Shown piece after piece: positions 24,786 through 32,570 of a stretch of DNA of 44,553 nucleotides. A model generated the notes under the pieces. That model saw only the letters and a program-made list of their open reading frames with translations, did not search any database and was not told the DNA's origin. A program made the translations under genes and the position numbers. Numbering within the stretch: the stretch's first letter is position 1; each line of letters starts with the position of its first letter. The stretch spans positions 1-44,553 of the forward strand of contig CANRKP010000014.1 in assembly GCA_947631245.1 (NCBI GenBank), in the 5' to 3' direction. Origin of the DNA: an uncultured Clostridia bacterium. Lineage in GTDB: Bacteria; Bacillota; Clostridia; Oscillospirales; CAG-272.

Positions 24786-26183
24786 ATGCTGCTTGACGAA
24801 CTTGAAAAATACGCAAGCTCCGGCACCTTGCCGATGCATATGCCCGGGCACAAGCGGAACTTCTCCGCGTTTCCATGGCTCTCGTCTCTCGGCGGGGCGC
24901 TCGACATCACCGAAATTTACGGATTTGACGACCTGAACTGCCCCGAGGGCGTTTTCGCCTCGCTCGAGCAAAGAATGGCGGCTCTCAGGGGAGCCGATGA
25001 AACGGTGTGCCTTGTGAACGGAAGCACGGCGGCGGTGCTCGCGGCGGTCACCTCCGTTTTGCCTTCCGGCGGCGGGCTGCTCATGTGCCGCGGCTCGCAC
25101 AGGTCGCTGTATAACGCGGCGGAGCTTTGCCGCGCGAACGTATACTATCTCACCCCGCCAACTGAACGCTCATTCGGCATAACGGGATCGGTCGAGCCGG
25201 ACGAGGTCAAAAGAATGCTCGACCTGCGCCCGAATATAGCGCTCGTCGCCGTGACGAGCCCGACTTACGACGGCGTCATCAGCGATATCGGCGCGATCTC
25301 GAAAATATGCCGCTCGCACGGCGTCCCGCTGTTCGTTGACGAGGCGCACGGCGCTCATCTCGGCATCGGAGGATTTCCCGAAAGCGCCGTCACGCTCGGC
25401 GCAGACCTCGTCGCCGAAAGTCTTCACAAAACGCTGCCCGCCCTGACGCAGACGGCGTGCCTTCACATAAATCACGGGCTCGTCGACCCGTATGAAGTCC
25501 GCCGCCGCGCGGCAATGTTCCAGTCGAGCAGCCCTTCATACATTCTTTCCGCATCCCTCGACGCGTGCGTGTCCTATCTTGAGACCGAGGGCGAGCGCGC
25601 CGCGCGCCGCTGGCTCGAAGCCGTCAGCAGCTTTGAGGAGACGGCGGCGGGCTTTTCACATCTGCGCCTGTTTACGGGCGGCGACGGAGTTTTTGCCCGC
25701 GACCCGTCAAAGCTCCTTATCTCGACGGCGGGAACTGATATGACGGGAGTATCCCTTATGCGCGTCCTGCGCGAAAAATACTCAATAGAGCTTGAGACCG
25801 CAAACGCCAAAACCGCGCTCGCGATGACGGGCATGGGAGACACGGAAGAGACCGTCGCCTGCCTTGCCCGCGCCATCTCGGAAATAGACGGTGACTGCCG
25901 TACCGCGCCCGACTGCGGCAGCCCGGCGCCTGAAGTCCGGCTGCCCGAGCGACGGCTCCCCGCTCATGAGGCGTTATCTCTGCCGTCGGAAGCCTTTCCC
26001 GTCTCCGACTCGGTCAGACGGGTGTCGGCGGAATACGTTTGGGCGTACCCGCCCGGCATCCCGATACTTGTCCCCGGCGAGGTCATCGACGAGGGCACAG
26101 TCCGCACGATTATGTCCGATATGTCGCTGCACTCGACAAAAAAACGGCTCCCGCACGAGATTTTCTGCGTATCTGCCTTTTGA
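24786..26183 (+). CDS. Orn/Lys/Arg decarboxylase family, PLP-dependent
   Basis: Fold type I PLP enzyme (465 aa) of the short Gram-positive arginine/lysine/ornithine decarboxylase group, which feeds polyamine synthesis. The opening MHMPGHKRN, VNGSTAA, the PLP-phosphate region SHRSLYN, SPTYDG, the cofactor Asp185 in VDEAHGAH and the Schiff-base Lys215 in SLHKTLPALTQ are all present. The C-terminal domain keeps VWAYPPGIPILVPGE. The wing domain of the large inducible enzymes is absent, as expected for this group. Which amino acid is used cannot be told. GGAG at 24773-24776 lies 9 bases before the ATG. The gene ends 3 bases before the SCIFF promoter, with no terminator seen. Confidence 0.92.
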   Translation: MLLDELEKYASSGTLPMHMPGHKRNFSAFPWLSSLGGALDITEIYGFDDLNCPEGVFASLEQRMAALRGADETVCLVNGSTAAVLAAVTSVLPSGGGLLMCRGSHRSLYNAAELCRANVYYLTPPTERSFGITGSVEPDEVKRMLDLRPNIALVAVTSPTYDGVISDIGAISKICRSHGVPLFVDEAHGAHLGIGGFPESAVTLGADLVAESLHKTLPALTQTACLHINHGLVDPYEVRRRAAMFQSSSPSYILSASLDACVSYLETEGERAARRWLEAVSSFEETAAGFSHLRLFTGGDGVFARDPSKLLISTAGTDMTGVSLMRVLREKYSIELETANAKTALAMTGMGDTEETVACLARAISEIDGDCRTAPDCGSPAPEVRLPERRLPAHEALSLPSEAFPVSDSVRRVSAEYVWAYPPGIPILVPGEVIDEGTVRTIMSDMSLHSTKKRLPHEIFCVSAF

Positions 26184-26186
26184 ATA

Positions 26187-26215
26187 TTGACTTCGGGCGA
26201 AAAAAGGTGTAAAAT
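26187..26215 (+). promoter_or_regulatory. Promoter of the SCIFF peptide gene
   Basis: TTGACT (26187-26192), 17-base spacer, TAAAAT (26210-26215). It starts only a few bases after the decarboxylase stop codon. Transcription should begin near 26222, with AGGA (26239-26242) upstream of the precursor ATG. Confidence 0.8.
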
Positions 26216-26253
26216 AACCACAGCGTAAAAAATCTGAAAGGAAATACACATCA

Positions 26254-26424
26254 ATGAAACGCATCGAAACGATAGAGACCCGCGACCTCAAGAAGAGCGC
26301 AGTCACCGGCGGCTGCGGCGAATGCCAGACCTCCTGCCAGTCCGCCTGCAAGACCTCCTGCGGCGTTGCGAACCAGAAGTGCGAGAACACCAAGGAAAAG
26401 AACGAAGAGAAGCTCGAGAAGTAA
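26254..26424 (+). CDS. scfA: SCIFF ranthipeptide precursor (six cysteines in forty-five)
   Basis: This 56-residue precursor belongs to the SCIFF family of ribosomally made, radical-SAM-modified peptides nearly universal in Clostridia. The core GCGECQTSCQSACKTSC is almost exactly the family signature; the six cysteines are residues 21, 24, 28, 32, 36 and 43. In characterised members the maturase links Cys sulphurs to side-chain carbons of acceptor residues (thioether bonds), and the products have been tied to quorum-type control of metabolism in some clostridia. The leader MKRIETIETRDLKKS is charged as usual. Odd feature: 13 highly charged residues (mostly Glu, Lys and Asn) follow the last cysteine, a longer tail than I know for the family. 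Confidence 0.95.
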   Translation: MKRIETIETRDLKKSAVTGGCGECQTSCQSACKTSCGVANQKCENTKEKNEEKLEK

Positions 26425-26460
26425 GCTTACTTCTGTGAGCTTACGCTCAAAAAAAGACGG

Positions 26461-26497
26461 TACCGCTTGCGTGTTTTATAGGCGTAAGCGGTATTTT
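26461..26497 (+). terminator. Attenuator-like hairpin between SCIFF precursor and maturase
   Basis: An 11-bp stem (26461-26471 with 26483-26493, one G-U pair) and an 11-base loop are followed by TTTT. It lies between the precursor stop and the maturase ribosome site. The short T tract suggests partial termination, which would give many precursor transcripts and fewer maturase transcripts. A further small hairpin (26421-26427 with 26438-26444) lies just upstream. Confidence 0.7.
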
Positions 26498-26511
26498 ATC
26501 GGAGAAAAACA

Positions 26512-27906
26512 ATGATACATCAGTATAAGCTCGGCGGATACGGCTTCGTGCTCGACGTCTGCTCCGGCTCCGTGCACATGGTAGACGACGTCGCATACGA
26601 CATCATCTCGATGTACGAAAATACCGACCGTGAAACAATAGTTTCCGCAATGCTAGAAAAATACGGCTCCATGCCCGACGTAAACGAGGCGGAGATACGC
26701 GAGTGCATATCGGACATAGACGCGCTCCGCGACGCGGGCAAGCTCTTTTCCGAAGACAGCTTCGACGGGATCGACGCGGGCGCCCTCAAAAACAAAAACG
26801 AGATAAAGGCGCTCTGCCTCCATGTCGCCCATACATGCAATCTGAACTGCGAATACTGCTTTGCGAGCCAGGGAAAGTATAACGGCGACCGCGCGCTCAT
26901 GAGCTTTGAAGTCGGACGCCGCGCGCTCGACTTTCTCGTCGAGAACTCCGGCTCCCGCGTAAATCTCGAGGTGGACTTTTTCGGCGGAGAGCCTCTCATG
27001 AATTGGGACGTCGTCAAGCGCCTCGTCGCATACGCGCGCAGCATAGAGGACGAGAAGCACAAGCACTTCCGCTTTACGCTTACGACGAACGGCGTGCTCG
27101 TCGACGACGACGTCATCGAATTTTCCAACCGCGAGATGAACAACGTCGTCATGTCGATAGACGGGCGGCCCGAGGTCCACGACCGCTTCCGCGTCGATTA
27201 TTCGGGGCGCGGAAGCTATGAAACGGTCGTTCCCAAATTCCTCAAATTCGCGCATGCACGCGGCGAACGTGACTACTATGTCAGAGGAACGTACACACAC
27301 TACAACACCGATTTTGTGAACGACATCCTGCACCTCGCGGATCTCGGCTTCACTCAGCTCTCGATGGAGCCCGTCGTCTGCTCGCCCGACGACCCGTGCG
27401 CGCTCACGGAGGACGATCTGCCGACGCTGTTTGCGGAATACGAGCGCCTCGCATTCGAGATGCTGAAGCGCGAGCGCGAGGGACGCCCGTTCACGTTCTA
27501 TCACTACATGATAGATCTGCGTCACGGTCCGTGCATTTATAAGCGTCTGTCGGGATGCGGCTCCGGTACCGAATACCTCGCCGTTACCCCTTGGGGCGAC
27601 CTTTATCCCTGCCATCAGTTCGTCGGCGACGAAAAGTATCTCATGGGCAATGTTTGGGACGGCGTGAAGAATACCGCCCTGCGCGAGAAATTCCGCAAAA
27701 CGAACGTATATGCCCGCCCCGAATGCGCCGACTGCTGGGGCAGACTTTACTGCTCGGGCGGCTGCGCCGCGAACGCCTATCACGCGACGGGCAGCATTCT
27801 CGGTACATACGATTACGGCTGCCGCCTCTTCTTGAAGCGGATGGAATGCGCCATCATGCTTGAAGTATTGAAGCGCCGCGGACTGCCTGCTGAAAAGGCG
27901 GAATAG
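26512..27906 (+). CDS. scfB: SCIFF peptide maturase, radical SAM/SPASM thioether-forming enzyme
   Basis: The enzyme (464 aa) modifies the SCIFF precursor encoded directly upstream, forming thioether cross-links with radicals from S-adenosylmethionine. Residues 1-90 resemble the RRE-type leader-binding domain (MIHQYKLGGYGFVLDV start). The radical SAM cluster is C109-x3-C113-x2-C116 in HTCNLNCEYC, and FFGGEPLMNW follows. The C-terminal SPASM domain provides cysteines for two auxiliary 4Fe-4S clusters: C341, C349, C367, C405, C408, C414, C418 and C437. GGAG at 26501-26504 lies 7 bases before the ATG. No transporter or protease follows, as is usual for SCIFF loci. Confidence 0.95.
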   Translation: MIHQYKLGGYGFVLDVCSGSVHMVDDVAYDIISMYENTDRETIVSAMLEKYGSMPDVNEAEIRECISDIDALRDAGKLFSEDSFDGIDAGALKNKNEIKALCLHVAHTCNLNCEYCFASQGKYNGDRALMSFEVGRRALDFLVENSGSRVNLEVDFFGGEPLMNWDVVKRLVAYARSIEDEKHKHFRFTLTTNGVLVDDDVIEFSNREMNNVVMSIDGRPEVHDRFRVDYSGRGSYETVVPKFLKFAHARGERDYYVRGTYTHYNTDFVNDILHLADLGFTQLSMEPVVCSPDDPCALTEDDLPTLFAEYERLAFEMLKREREGRPFTFYHYMIDLRHGPCIYKRLSGCGSGTEYLAVTPWGDLYPCHQFVGDEKYLMGNVWDGVKNTALREKFRKTNVYARPECADCWGRLYCSGGCAANAYHATGSILGTYDYGCRLFLKRMECAIMLEVLKRRGLPAEKAE

Positions 27907-27932
27907 TTCGTCGGCAGTCGAAAAACACAACA

Positions 27933-27962
27933 AAAAAAGGTGCGATCTCTCGCACCTTTTTT
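27933..27962. terminator. Bidirectional terminator between scfB and tRNA-Pro
   Basis: A perfect 13-bp stem (27933-27945 with 27950-27962, core GGTGCGA) with a 4-base loop. A runs on one side and T runs on the other serve both the maturase and the tRNA transcript, which converge here. Confidence 0.92.
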
Positions 27963-27966
27963 CGGT

Positions 27967-28039
27967 TCTGAGTGACTGGACTTGAACCAGCGGCCTCTAC
28001 CACCCCAAGGTAGCGCGCTACCAGCTGCGCCACACCCAG
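27967..28039 (-). tRNA. tRNA-Pro (anticodon GGG)
   Basis: Reading the minus strand from 28039, the 73 bases fold as a complete cloverleaf: acceptor CTGGGTG with CACTCAG (one G-U), D stem GCGC/GCGC, anticodon stem CTACC/GGTAG with loop TTGGGGT (anticodon GGG), five-base variable loop, T stem closed by a G-U pair with loop TTCAAGT, and discriminator A. The C1-G72 pair with A73 is the identity set of bacterial tRNA-Pro. CCA is not encoded. It reads CCC and CCU codons. Confidence 0.95.
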
Positions 28040-28066
28040 ATACACGTTCTTTCCGAACGCCTAAGT

Positions 28067-28095
28067 ATTATAGCACAACGGCGCCCCGCCGTCAA
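28067..28095 (-). promoter_or_regulatory. Promoter of tRNA-Pro
   Basis: On the minus strand TTGACG (28095-28090), 17-base spacer, TATAAT (28072-28067) with an extended TGC before the -10. Its strength fits a stable RNA gene. Transcription should begin near 28060, about 20 bases before the tRNA. Confidence 0.88.
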
Positions 28096-28228
28096 TACCG
28101 ATTTTTAAATTTGCCGCCGCTTTTTTTGAATAAAAAATTTCGGGTATATTTTCTCGTCTTCGCGGGAAAGCTACTTTCGTAGATCGGATAGGTAGAAGAA
28201 AAAAGAAAAAAGAGGAAGGTGTTTTCTC

Positions 28229-28423
28229 ATGGAAGACAAGAACAGCTGCAAATGCAAGCCGAACCGCAGCATCGAGTGCACGGTAGTTCAGTGCGCTAAC
28301 CACTGCGGATGGCAGGACTTCTGCTCGCTCGACAAGATCAAGGTCGTGACGCACGAACAGAACCCGACAGTCGTGCAGTGCACAGACTGCGGCAGCTTCG
28401 TGCTCGCAAAGCCAGAGCGGTAA
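28229..28423 (+). CDS. DUF1540 domain protein (cysteine-rich)
   Basis: Small cytoplasmic protein (64 aa) with the DUF1540 pattern: SIECTVVQCANHCGW, a later C before IKVVTHEQ, and CTDCGSF near the end. Eight cysteines (7, 9, 17, 22, 26, 32, 51, 54) suggest a metal-binding or disulfide-rich fold. The family is common and often multicopy in Clostridia; no function is established. AGGAAGG at 28213-28219 lies 9 bases before the ATG. A strong terminator begins at its stop codon. I see no convincing sigma-A promoter upstream in 28096-28212. Confidence 0.9.
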   Translation: MEDKNSCKCKPNRSIECTVVQCANHCGWQDFCSLDKIKVVTHEQNPTVVQCTDCGSFVLAKPER

Positions 28424-28467
28424 AAACGAAAAAATGCCCGACATGACGCCGGGCATTTTTTCGTTTT
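28423..28467. terminator. Bidirectional terminator between DUF1540 gene and panE-like gene
   Basis: A perfect 18-bp stem (28423-28440 with 28450-28467, core ATGCCCG) and a 9-base loop, A-rich then T-rich, between two converging genes. Confidence 0.93.
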
Positions 28468-28468
28468 C

Positions 28469-29386
28469 TCAATACGCCGATTCTGTCTCTTTTATCCGTC
28501 TGTAAAGAAAATCGTTTGTCGGGACAAGGATATCGTGCTTTTTCGCAAGCTCCCTCACGGTACCGGCGAATATCTCCACCTCCGACGGGCGGCGCAGTAT
28601 CGCGTCCTGCCTCATCGACGGCATCGCACCGGGCGTCAAAGTTTTTATCATCCTGACATAGTCGCAAAGCGTTCTCTCGCCGATGTCTATCCCCTCGCAC
28701 TCGGCGACGGCTATGACCTCGCGCATTGCGGAGACCATGACGCGGTACGCCTCGCCATTTTCGTCGGAGCATCCGCCGTAATCCGTTTCGTATACCATGC
28801 ACACCTGATTTAATCCGACGTTAAACATAAATTTGCTCCAGATGCGGCGCATGATGTCATCCTCGACGACATAAGGTATGCCCGCCGCGTCAAGAAATTC
28901 CGTGACCGCCCGCACGTTGCCTTTCTGATCCTCGTCCCGTGCACCTATGCGGAGCTCGCCAATTTTCGCGTATGAAAATTTGTACCCGAGCTTGACGGCG
29001 TCTGTTCCCTGCGCGACGGTGTACACCATCCGCCGCCGTCCGTATCTCTCGGCAATGACGTCCTCGCTCGTGATGCCGTTCAGCACCGACATTATGACGG
29101 TATCCTCGCCGACACAGCGTTCTATCGTATCGAGCGCGTCCGCAAGACCGGGATATTTTACCGCGACGATAACGAGGTCGACAGGTCCCGCCTCGTCCGC
29201 GTCGAGCATAGACAGCGCGCACGGCTCGCCGTTTTTATAAAATGTGTTTTCCGAATATCGCCTTTTGCGCTCGCCGTCCATGACGAAATAAACGCTGCCC
29301 TCTCCGAGCGCGTCCGCTATCCGCGTGCCGTACATCATCCCGAGAGCGCCCATCCCGCATATCGCCGCCGTCTTTATTTTTTTCAT
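28469..29386 (-). CDS. Ketopantoate reductase family (2-dehydropantoate 2-reductase)
   Basis: NADPH-dependent reductase (305 aa) of the ApbA/PanE family; PanE makes pantoate for pantothenate and coenzyme A. The Rossmann motif GMGALG is at residues 11-16, AVKYPGLADAL follows the second strand, and the catalytic Lys region is RRIWSKFMFNVGLNQV. The C-terminal helical domain has PSMRQDAILRRPSEVEIFAGTV, the typical substrate-side block. No other pantothenate gene is adjacent, so it could be one of the many family members with other 2-keto substrates. A consensus promoter lies 44 bases upstream. Confidence 0.88.
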   Translation of the reverse strand: MKKIKTAAICGMGALGMMYGTRIADALGEGSVYFVMDGERKRRYSENTFYKNGEPCALSMLDADEAGPVDLVIVAVKYPGLADALDTIERCVGEDTVIMSVLNGITSEDVIAERYGRRRMVYTVAQGTDAVKLGYKFSYAKIGELRIGARDEDQKGNVRAVTEFLDAAGIPYVVEDDIMRRIWSKFMFNVGLNQVCMVYETDYGGCSDENGEAYRVMVSAMREVIAVAECEGIDIGERTLCDYVRMIKTLTPGAMPSMRQDAILRRPSEVEIFAGTVRELAKKHDILVPTNDFLYRRIKETESAY

Positions 29387-29429
29387 TTTTTAAATGCCCC
29401 TGCCGTATGCCGACGCGTTTTCCGTTCTC

Positions 29430-29459
29430 ATTATACAGTGCCCCATCCCCGTGTGTCAA
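29430..29459 (-). promoter_or_regulatory. Promoter of the ketopantoate reductase gene
   Basis: On the minus strand TTGACA (29459-29454), 18-base spacer, TATAAT (29435-29430): both hexamers are consensus. Leader of about 36 bases. Confidence 0.85.
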
Positions 29460-29518
29460 GCGCACTTTGGGGTTGACTTTTTTATTTAATTGTGCAAAAA
29501 TAACTATTGTTCCTTCTC

Positions 29519-29551
29519 TGATGCACAGTTGATGCACAGGAGCCCTATAAT
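29519..29551 (+). promoter_or_regulatory. Two direct repeats and -10 box upstream of the response regulator
   Basis: TGATGCACAG occurs at 29519-29528 and again at 29530-29539, that is with an 11-bp period. A consensus -10 TATAAT follows at 29546-29551, while the expected -35 position (29523-29528) is poor and lies inside the first repeat. Direct repeats at 11-bp spacing that replace the -35 are typical of OmpR/PhoB-family activators, so this is probably the operator through which the encoded regulator controls its own operon. Confidence 0.7.
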
Positions 29552-29605
29552 TTACGCAAACATGACGGCGCAATAAGACGCCTGTTTTACGGGAGAGGTG
29601 TTCCA

Positions 29606-30259
29606 ATGGTAAGCATACTCATCGTCGAAGACGAAAAACCTATATCGGAGCTGCTGAGACTAAGTCTGCGTAAGGCCGGTTATGAATGCACCTGCTGCGC
29701 CGACGGCATGGATGCTGCCGACATTATCGAGAAGCGCGTCTTCGACCTCGTCCTGCTCGACGTCATGCTTCCCGGTATCGACGGATTTGAACTGATGGAG
29801 TACATCCGCGACAACGGCACGCCCGTTATTTTCATCACCGCGAAGAATTCCGTTTCAGACAGGGTGCGCGGGCTCCGCATGGGAGCCGAGGACTACATAA
29901 TCAAGCCCTTCGACATACAGGAGCTGCTTGCGCGCGTCGAGGGAGTGCTCCGCCGCCACGGCAAGCTCGAGACGGTGATAAATATAGACGGGCTCGTCAT
30001 AAACACGCTTTCGATGACCGTCACAAAGGACGGCGAAGAAATACATCTTACGAAAAAGGAATACGAGCTTCTCCTGATGTTCGCGCGGAACCCCGGAATC
30101 GTGCTTTACAAGAGCGTGCTTTACGAGCGCGTGTGGGGAGGCGAATATGTGTACGGGACGCGCACGGTCGAGCTGCACGTCCAGCGGATGAAAAAGAAGG
30201 TCGGATGGAACGAAAAGATAAAGCCTGTCTATGCGGTCGGCTACCGCCTTGAGGTATAG
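29606..30259 (+). CDS. OmpR/PhoB-family response regulator
   Basis: Two-component response regulator (217 aa). The receiver domain (1-115) has the acidic pair Glu8-Asp9 with neighbouring Glu10 in VEDEKP, phospho-acceptor Asp52 in LLLDVMLPG (frame LVLLDVML), Thr78 in IFITAK and Lys100 in IIKPFD. Residues 122-217 are a winged-helix DNA-binding domain with LTKKEYELLLMFARNPG, RVWGGEYVYGTRTVELHVQR and YAVGYRLEV. GGGAGAGG at 29591-29598 lies 7 bases before the ATG. The kinase gene starts 3 bases after its stop. Confidence 0.96.
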   Translation: MVSILIVEDEKPISELLRLSLRKAGYECTCCADGMDAADIIEKRVFDLVLLDVMLPGIDGFELMEYIRDNGTPVIFITAKNSVSDRVRGLRMGAEDYIIKPFDIQELLARVEGVLRRHGKLETVINIDGLVINTLSMTVTKDGEEIHLTKKEYELLLMFARNPGIVLYKSVLYERVWGGEYVYGTRTVELHVQRMKKKVGWNEKIKPVYAVGYRLEV

Positions 30260-30262
30260 GAA

Positions 30263-31669
30263 TTGAGCTTCAGGTCAAAGCTGATAATCACGCTTTCGCT
30301 TTTAACGGCGCTGACGTTCGGCATAGGCGGCACATTTCTGATATACGCTTCCTTTACCTCGTCGCTTCAAAAGGAGAAGGCGACAGCGCTCGACGCGTTC
30401 GAAAGCGTGCAGAACACGCTCGTGTTTCTCGGTTCTCTCGGTGAATTTGATGATGTGACGGAGCTTTCGGGCTCGCTGCTTCAGCTCTCGGACAGCGGCA
30501 TTTCGACGTGGCAGGCAATATCTCTCTTCGATGGAGACAGGCAGCTCGCGCGGACGGGCATCGCCCTGCCGGAGGACGCCCTGCCCTCTCCCGAAAAGGA
30601 GGGCTGCACATATACGGAGATAAATGACGAAGCGGGACACGCCGTGATAATAAAGAACAACATCAAAGCCGGCGACGGCAGGCTGACGCTCACCGCCCGC
30701 TTTGACCTCACGCCCGTCTACGATGCGAGGGACACGCAGATAAAGCTGTTCTTTGCGATATATCTATGCGTCGTGCCTCTCGCCGTTCTTATCGCTGCGG
30801 CGCTTTCCTTCGCGATAACGGAGCGGCAGCGCCGACTTATATCTGCCGTCCGCCGCGTCGCGGGCGGCGACCTCACAGTCCGCTCGGGACTGCGGACCGG
30901 GGATGAGTTCGGGCAGCTTTCGCGCGACTTTGACGCAATGGCGGACAAAATGCAGGAGAGCATATCGCGGCTCGAAGGCGAGCTCGACCGTCAGGAGGCG
31001 TTCATGGGCGCGTTTGCCCACGAGCTCAAAACTCCCATGACGTCTATAATCGGATACGCGGACCTTTTGCGGCAGGACGGTCTTGACGACGACACACGTC
31101 TGCTCGCCGCAGACTATATCCACTCAGAAGGACGGCGGCTCGAAAAGCTGTCGTTCAAGCTGCTTGAGCTCCTGCTCCTCGACAAGGACGAGCCCTCGAT
31201 GAGAGAAGTCAACCTTTACGCGTTCGTAAAGGAAATAGAAAAGGCGCTCTTGCCCGTCATGAAGGAGCGCGGCGTTATTCTGTCGACGAAAAGCGAGCGG
31301 GCAAAGGTGACTCTCGACCCCGACCTTGTGAAATCTCTGCTGTACAATCTCATAGACAACGCCGCAAAGGCGATAGACGGAGAGGGCAGAATAGTCCTGC
31401 GCGGCAGGCGCGTTATGGGCGGGGTCTGTTTTGAGATCGCTGACAACGGTCGCGGAATGAAGCCCGAGGATATATCAAAAATAACCGAGGCTTTCTACCG
31501 AGTTGACAAGGCGAGGTCAAGAAGTCAGGGCGGCGCCGGTCTCGGGCTTGCGCTCTGTCAGAAGATCGTCGCGTGCCATCACGGCACGATGAGCTTTGAA
31601 AGCGAGGCGGAGCAAGGGACGATAGTCACGGTCACGCTGTACGGGGAAAAGAAAAATGAGAACGGTTAA
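30263..31669 (+). CDS. Sensor histidine kinase (HAMP, HisKA, HATPase)
   Basis: Membrane sensor kinase (468 aa), partner of the regulator just upstream. Membrane segments at about 6-30 and 162-184 enclose an extracytoplasmic sensor of about 130 residues. HAMP (185-237) is followed by the dimerisation helix with phospho-acceptor His253 in FAHELKTPMTS. The ATPase domain shows LLYNLIDNAAKAI, DNGRGM and GGAGLGLAL. The start is TTG at 30263, with GAGG at 30251-30254, 8 bases upstream; the protein then begins MSFRSKLIITLS, a proper membrane start. The signal sensed is unknown. Confidence 0.95.
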   Translation: MSFRSKLIITLSLLTALTFGIGGTFLIYASFTSSLQKEKATALDAFESVQNTLVFLGSLGEFDDVTELSGSLLQLSDSGISTWQAISLFDGDRQLARTGIALPEDALPSPEKEGCTYTEINDEAGHAVIIKNNIKAGDGRLTLTARFDLTPVYDARDTQIKLFFAIYLCVVPLAVLIAAALSFAITERQRRLISAVRRVAGGDLTVRSGLRTGDEFGQLSRDFDAMADKMQESISRLEGELDRQEAFMGAFAHELKTPMTSIIGYADLLRQDGLDDDTRLLAADYIHSEGRRLEKLSFKLLELLLLDKDEPSMREVNLYAFVKEIEKALLPVMKERGVILSTKSERAKVTLDPDLVKSLLYNLIDNAAKAIDGEGRIVLRGRRVMGGVCFEIADNGRGMKPEDISKITEAFYRVDKARSRSQGGAGLGLALCQKIVACHHGTMSFESEAEQGTIVTVTLYGEKKNENG

Positions 31670-32570
31670 GTATATCGCCGCGTTCACGCTGGCGCTTTTA
31701 TTAATTGTTTCTTCGGCTTTTCTTCCCTCTCTCGCCTCCGCAATTGACGACGCGGCGCGGCGCGGCCGTGTTTACCATACCGACATAGACAAGCCGAATA
31801 TAGACATAGGCATCAAAAAAGGCAGCTACACGGTGCTTGAAAAGCTGTCCATATACTTGATCGGGCAGATGGTAGAGTATACGGACAGCTTCTTCATCCC
31901 GAACGTGAAGCCGAGCCGCGAAATATCCGACATTCCCGCCGCCGCCCTCGAGGAGCTCACCCCTTATTTCAGAACAGGCGTGTTTTTGGGCTTTGATGAT
32001 CAGATAAAGGGCGCGCTCAAAGCATCTGTGGACGCCTATCAGCCGTCATCTGAGCCGTCCGACGGCGCCGAGAAGCCGGAGGCGGAGTCTACCGCCAAAA
32101 GGGGCGTGAGCGCCGCCGGTATGGGTACGGATCCCGACGTCAAGAGTGAGACGACGACGCAGATAATGCCCGTCGTATACTATCTTCCCGGCAACGCGTC
32201 GACGTTTTTCTTTGCCTGGAGCGTCTCGATCACGGGTCCGAAATTTCAGCTCTATCTCCTTATAGACGACGACACGGAAGCTACGTTGACCATAAGCTTT
32301 TACAGAGAGAATGTATATCTTGACACGGAAAGCATCCGGGACATGCTCTATTTATTCTGCGACATATATTTTGACGGAATAAATGAGAGCGACACGCTTG
32401 AATATTACCGGGAAAACGACCTTATGGAAGACATGTACGACACGGGGCTTGAAGAATCATTCACAAACGCCGGCTACCGTTTCGTTTTCGGCGACATCGT
32501 ATACGGGCAGATGGCGCTTTATCTCGAGGTCCACGAGCAAGGCTTCAGAACGTATATATCCTATGCATAA
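31656..32570 (+). CDS. Exported protein of unknown function, co-translated with the sensor kinase
   Basis: The protein (304 aa) has a signal peptide (MRTVKYIAAFTLALLLIVSSAFLPSL area, cleavage near residue 29). Residues 125-165 are a low-complexity, Ser/Glu/Pro-rich linker; the C-terminal 130 residues look like a folded alpha/beta domain with VVYYLPGNASTFFFAW and ISFYRENVYLDTESIRDM. I do not recognise a family. Its ATG lies 14 bases inside the kinase gene, so production is coupled to the kinase. That suggests an accessory or target of the two-component system, for example a ligand-binding or envelope protein; this is inference. Confidence 0.82.
   Translation: MRTVKYIAAFTLALLLIVSSAFLPSLASAIDDAARRGRVYHTDIDKPNIDIGIKKGSYTVLEKLSIYLIGQMVEYTDSFFIPNVKPSREISDIPAAALEELTPYFRTGVFLGFDDQIKGALKASVDAYQPSSEPSDGAEKPEAESTAKRGVSAAGMGTDPDVKSETTTQIMPVVYYLPGNASTFFFAWSVSITGPKFQLYLLIDDDTEATLTISFYRENVYLDTESIRDMLYLFCDIYFDGINESDTLEYYRENDLMEDMYDTGLEESFTNAGYRFVFGDIVYGQMALYLEVHEQGFRTYISYA

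Noticed and set aside
26653..27933. Long minus-strand frame (426 codons) opposite the SCIFF maturase
   Set aside because: The plus strand has all radical SAM and SPASM motifs; the antisense translation shows no recognisable domain.
27854..28045. Small minus-strand frame across the tRNA
   Set aside because: The sequence folds as a complete tRNA-Pro with its own promoter and terminator, so the translated frame is accidental.
29473..29501. TTGACT at 29473-29478 as a second promoter for the response regulator
   Set aside because: No acceptable -10 lies at 16-18 bases; the TATAAT at 29546 is the better candidate.
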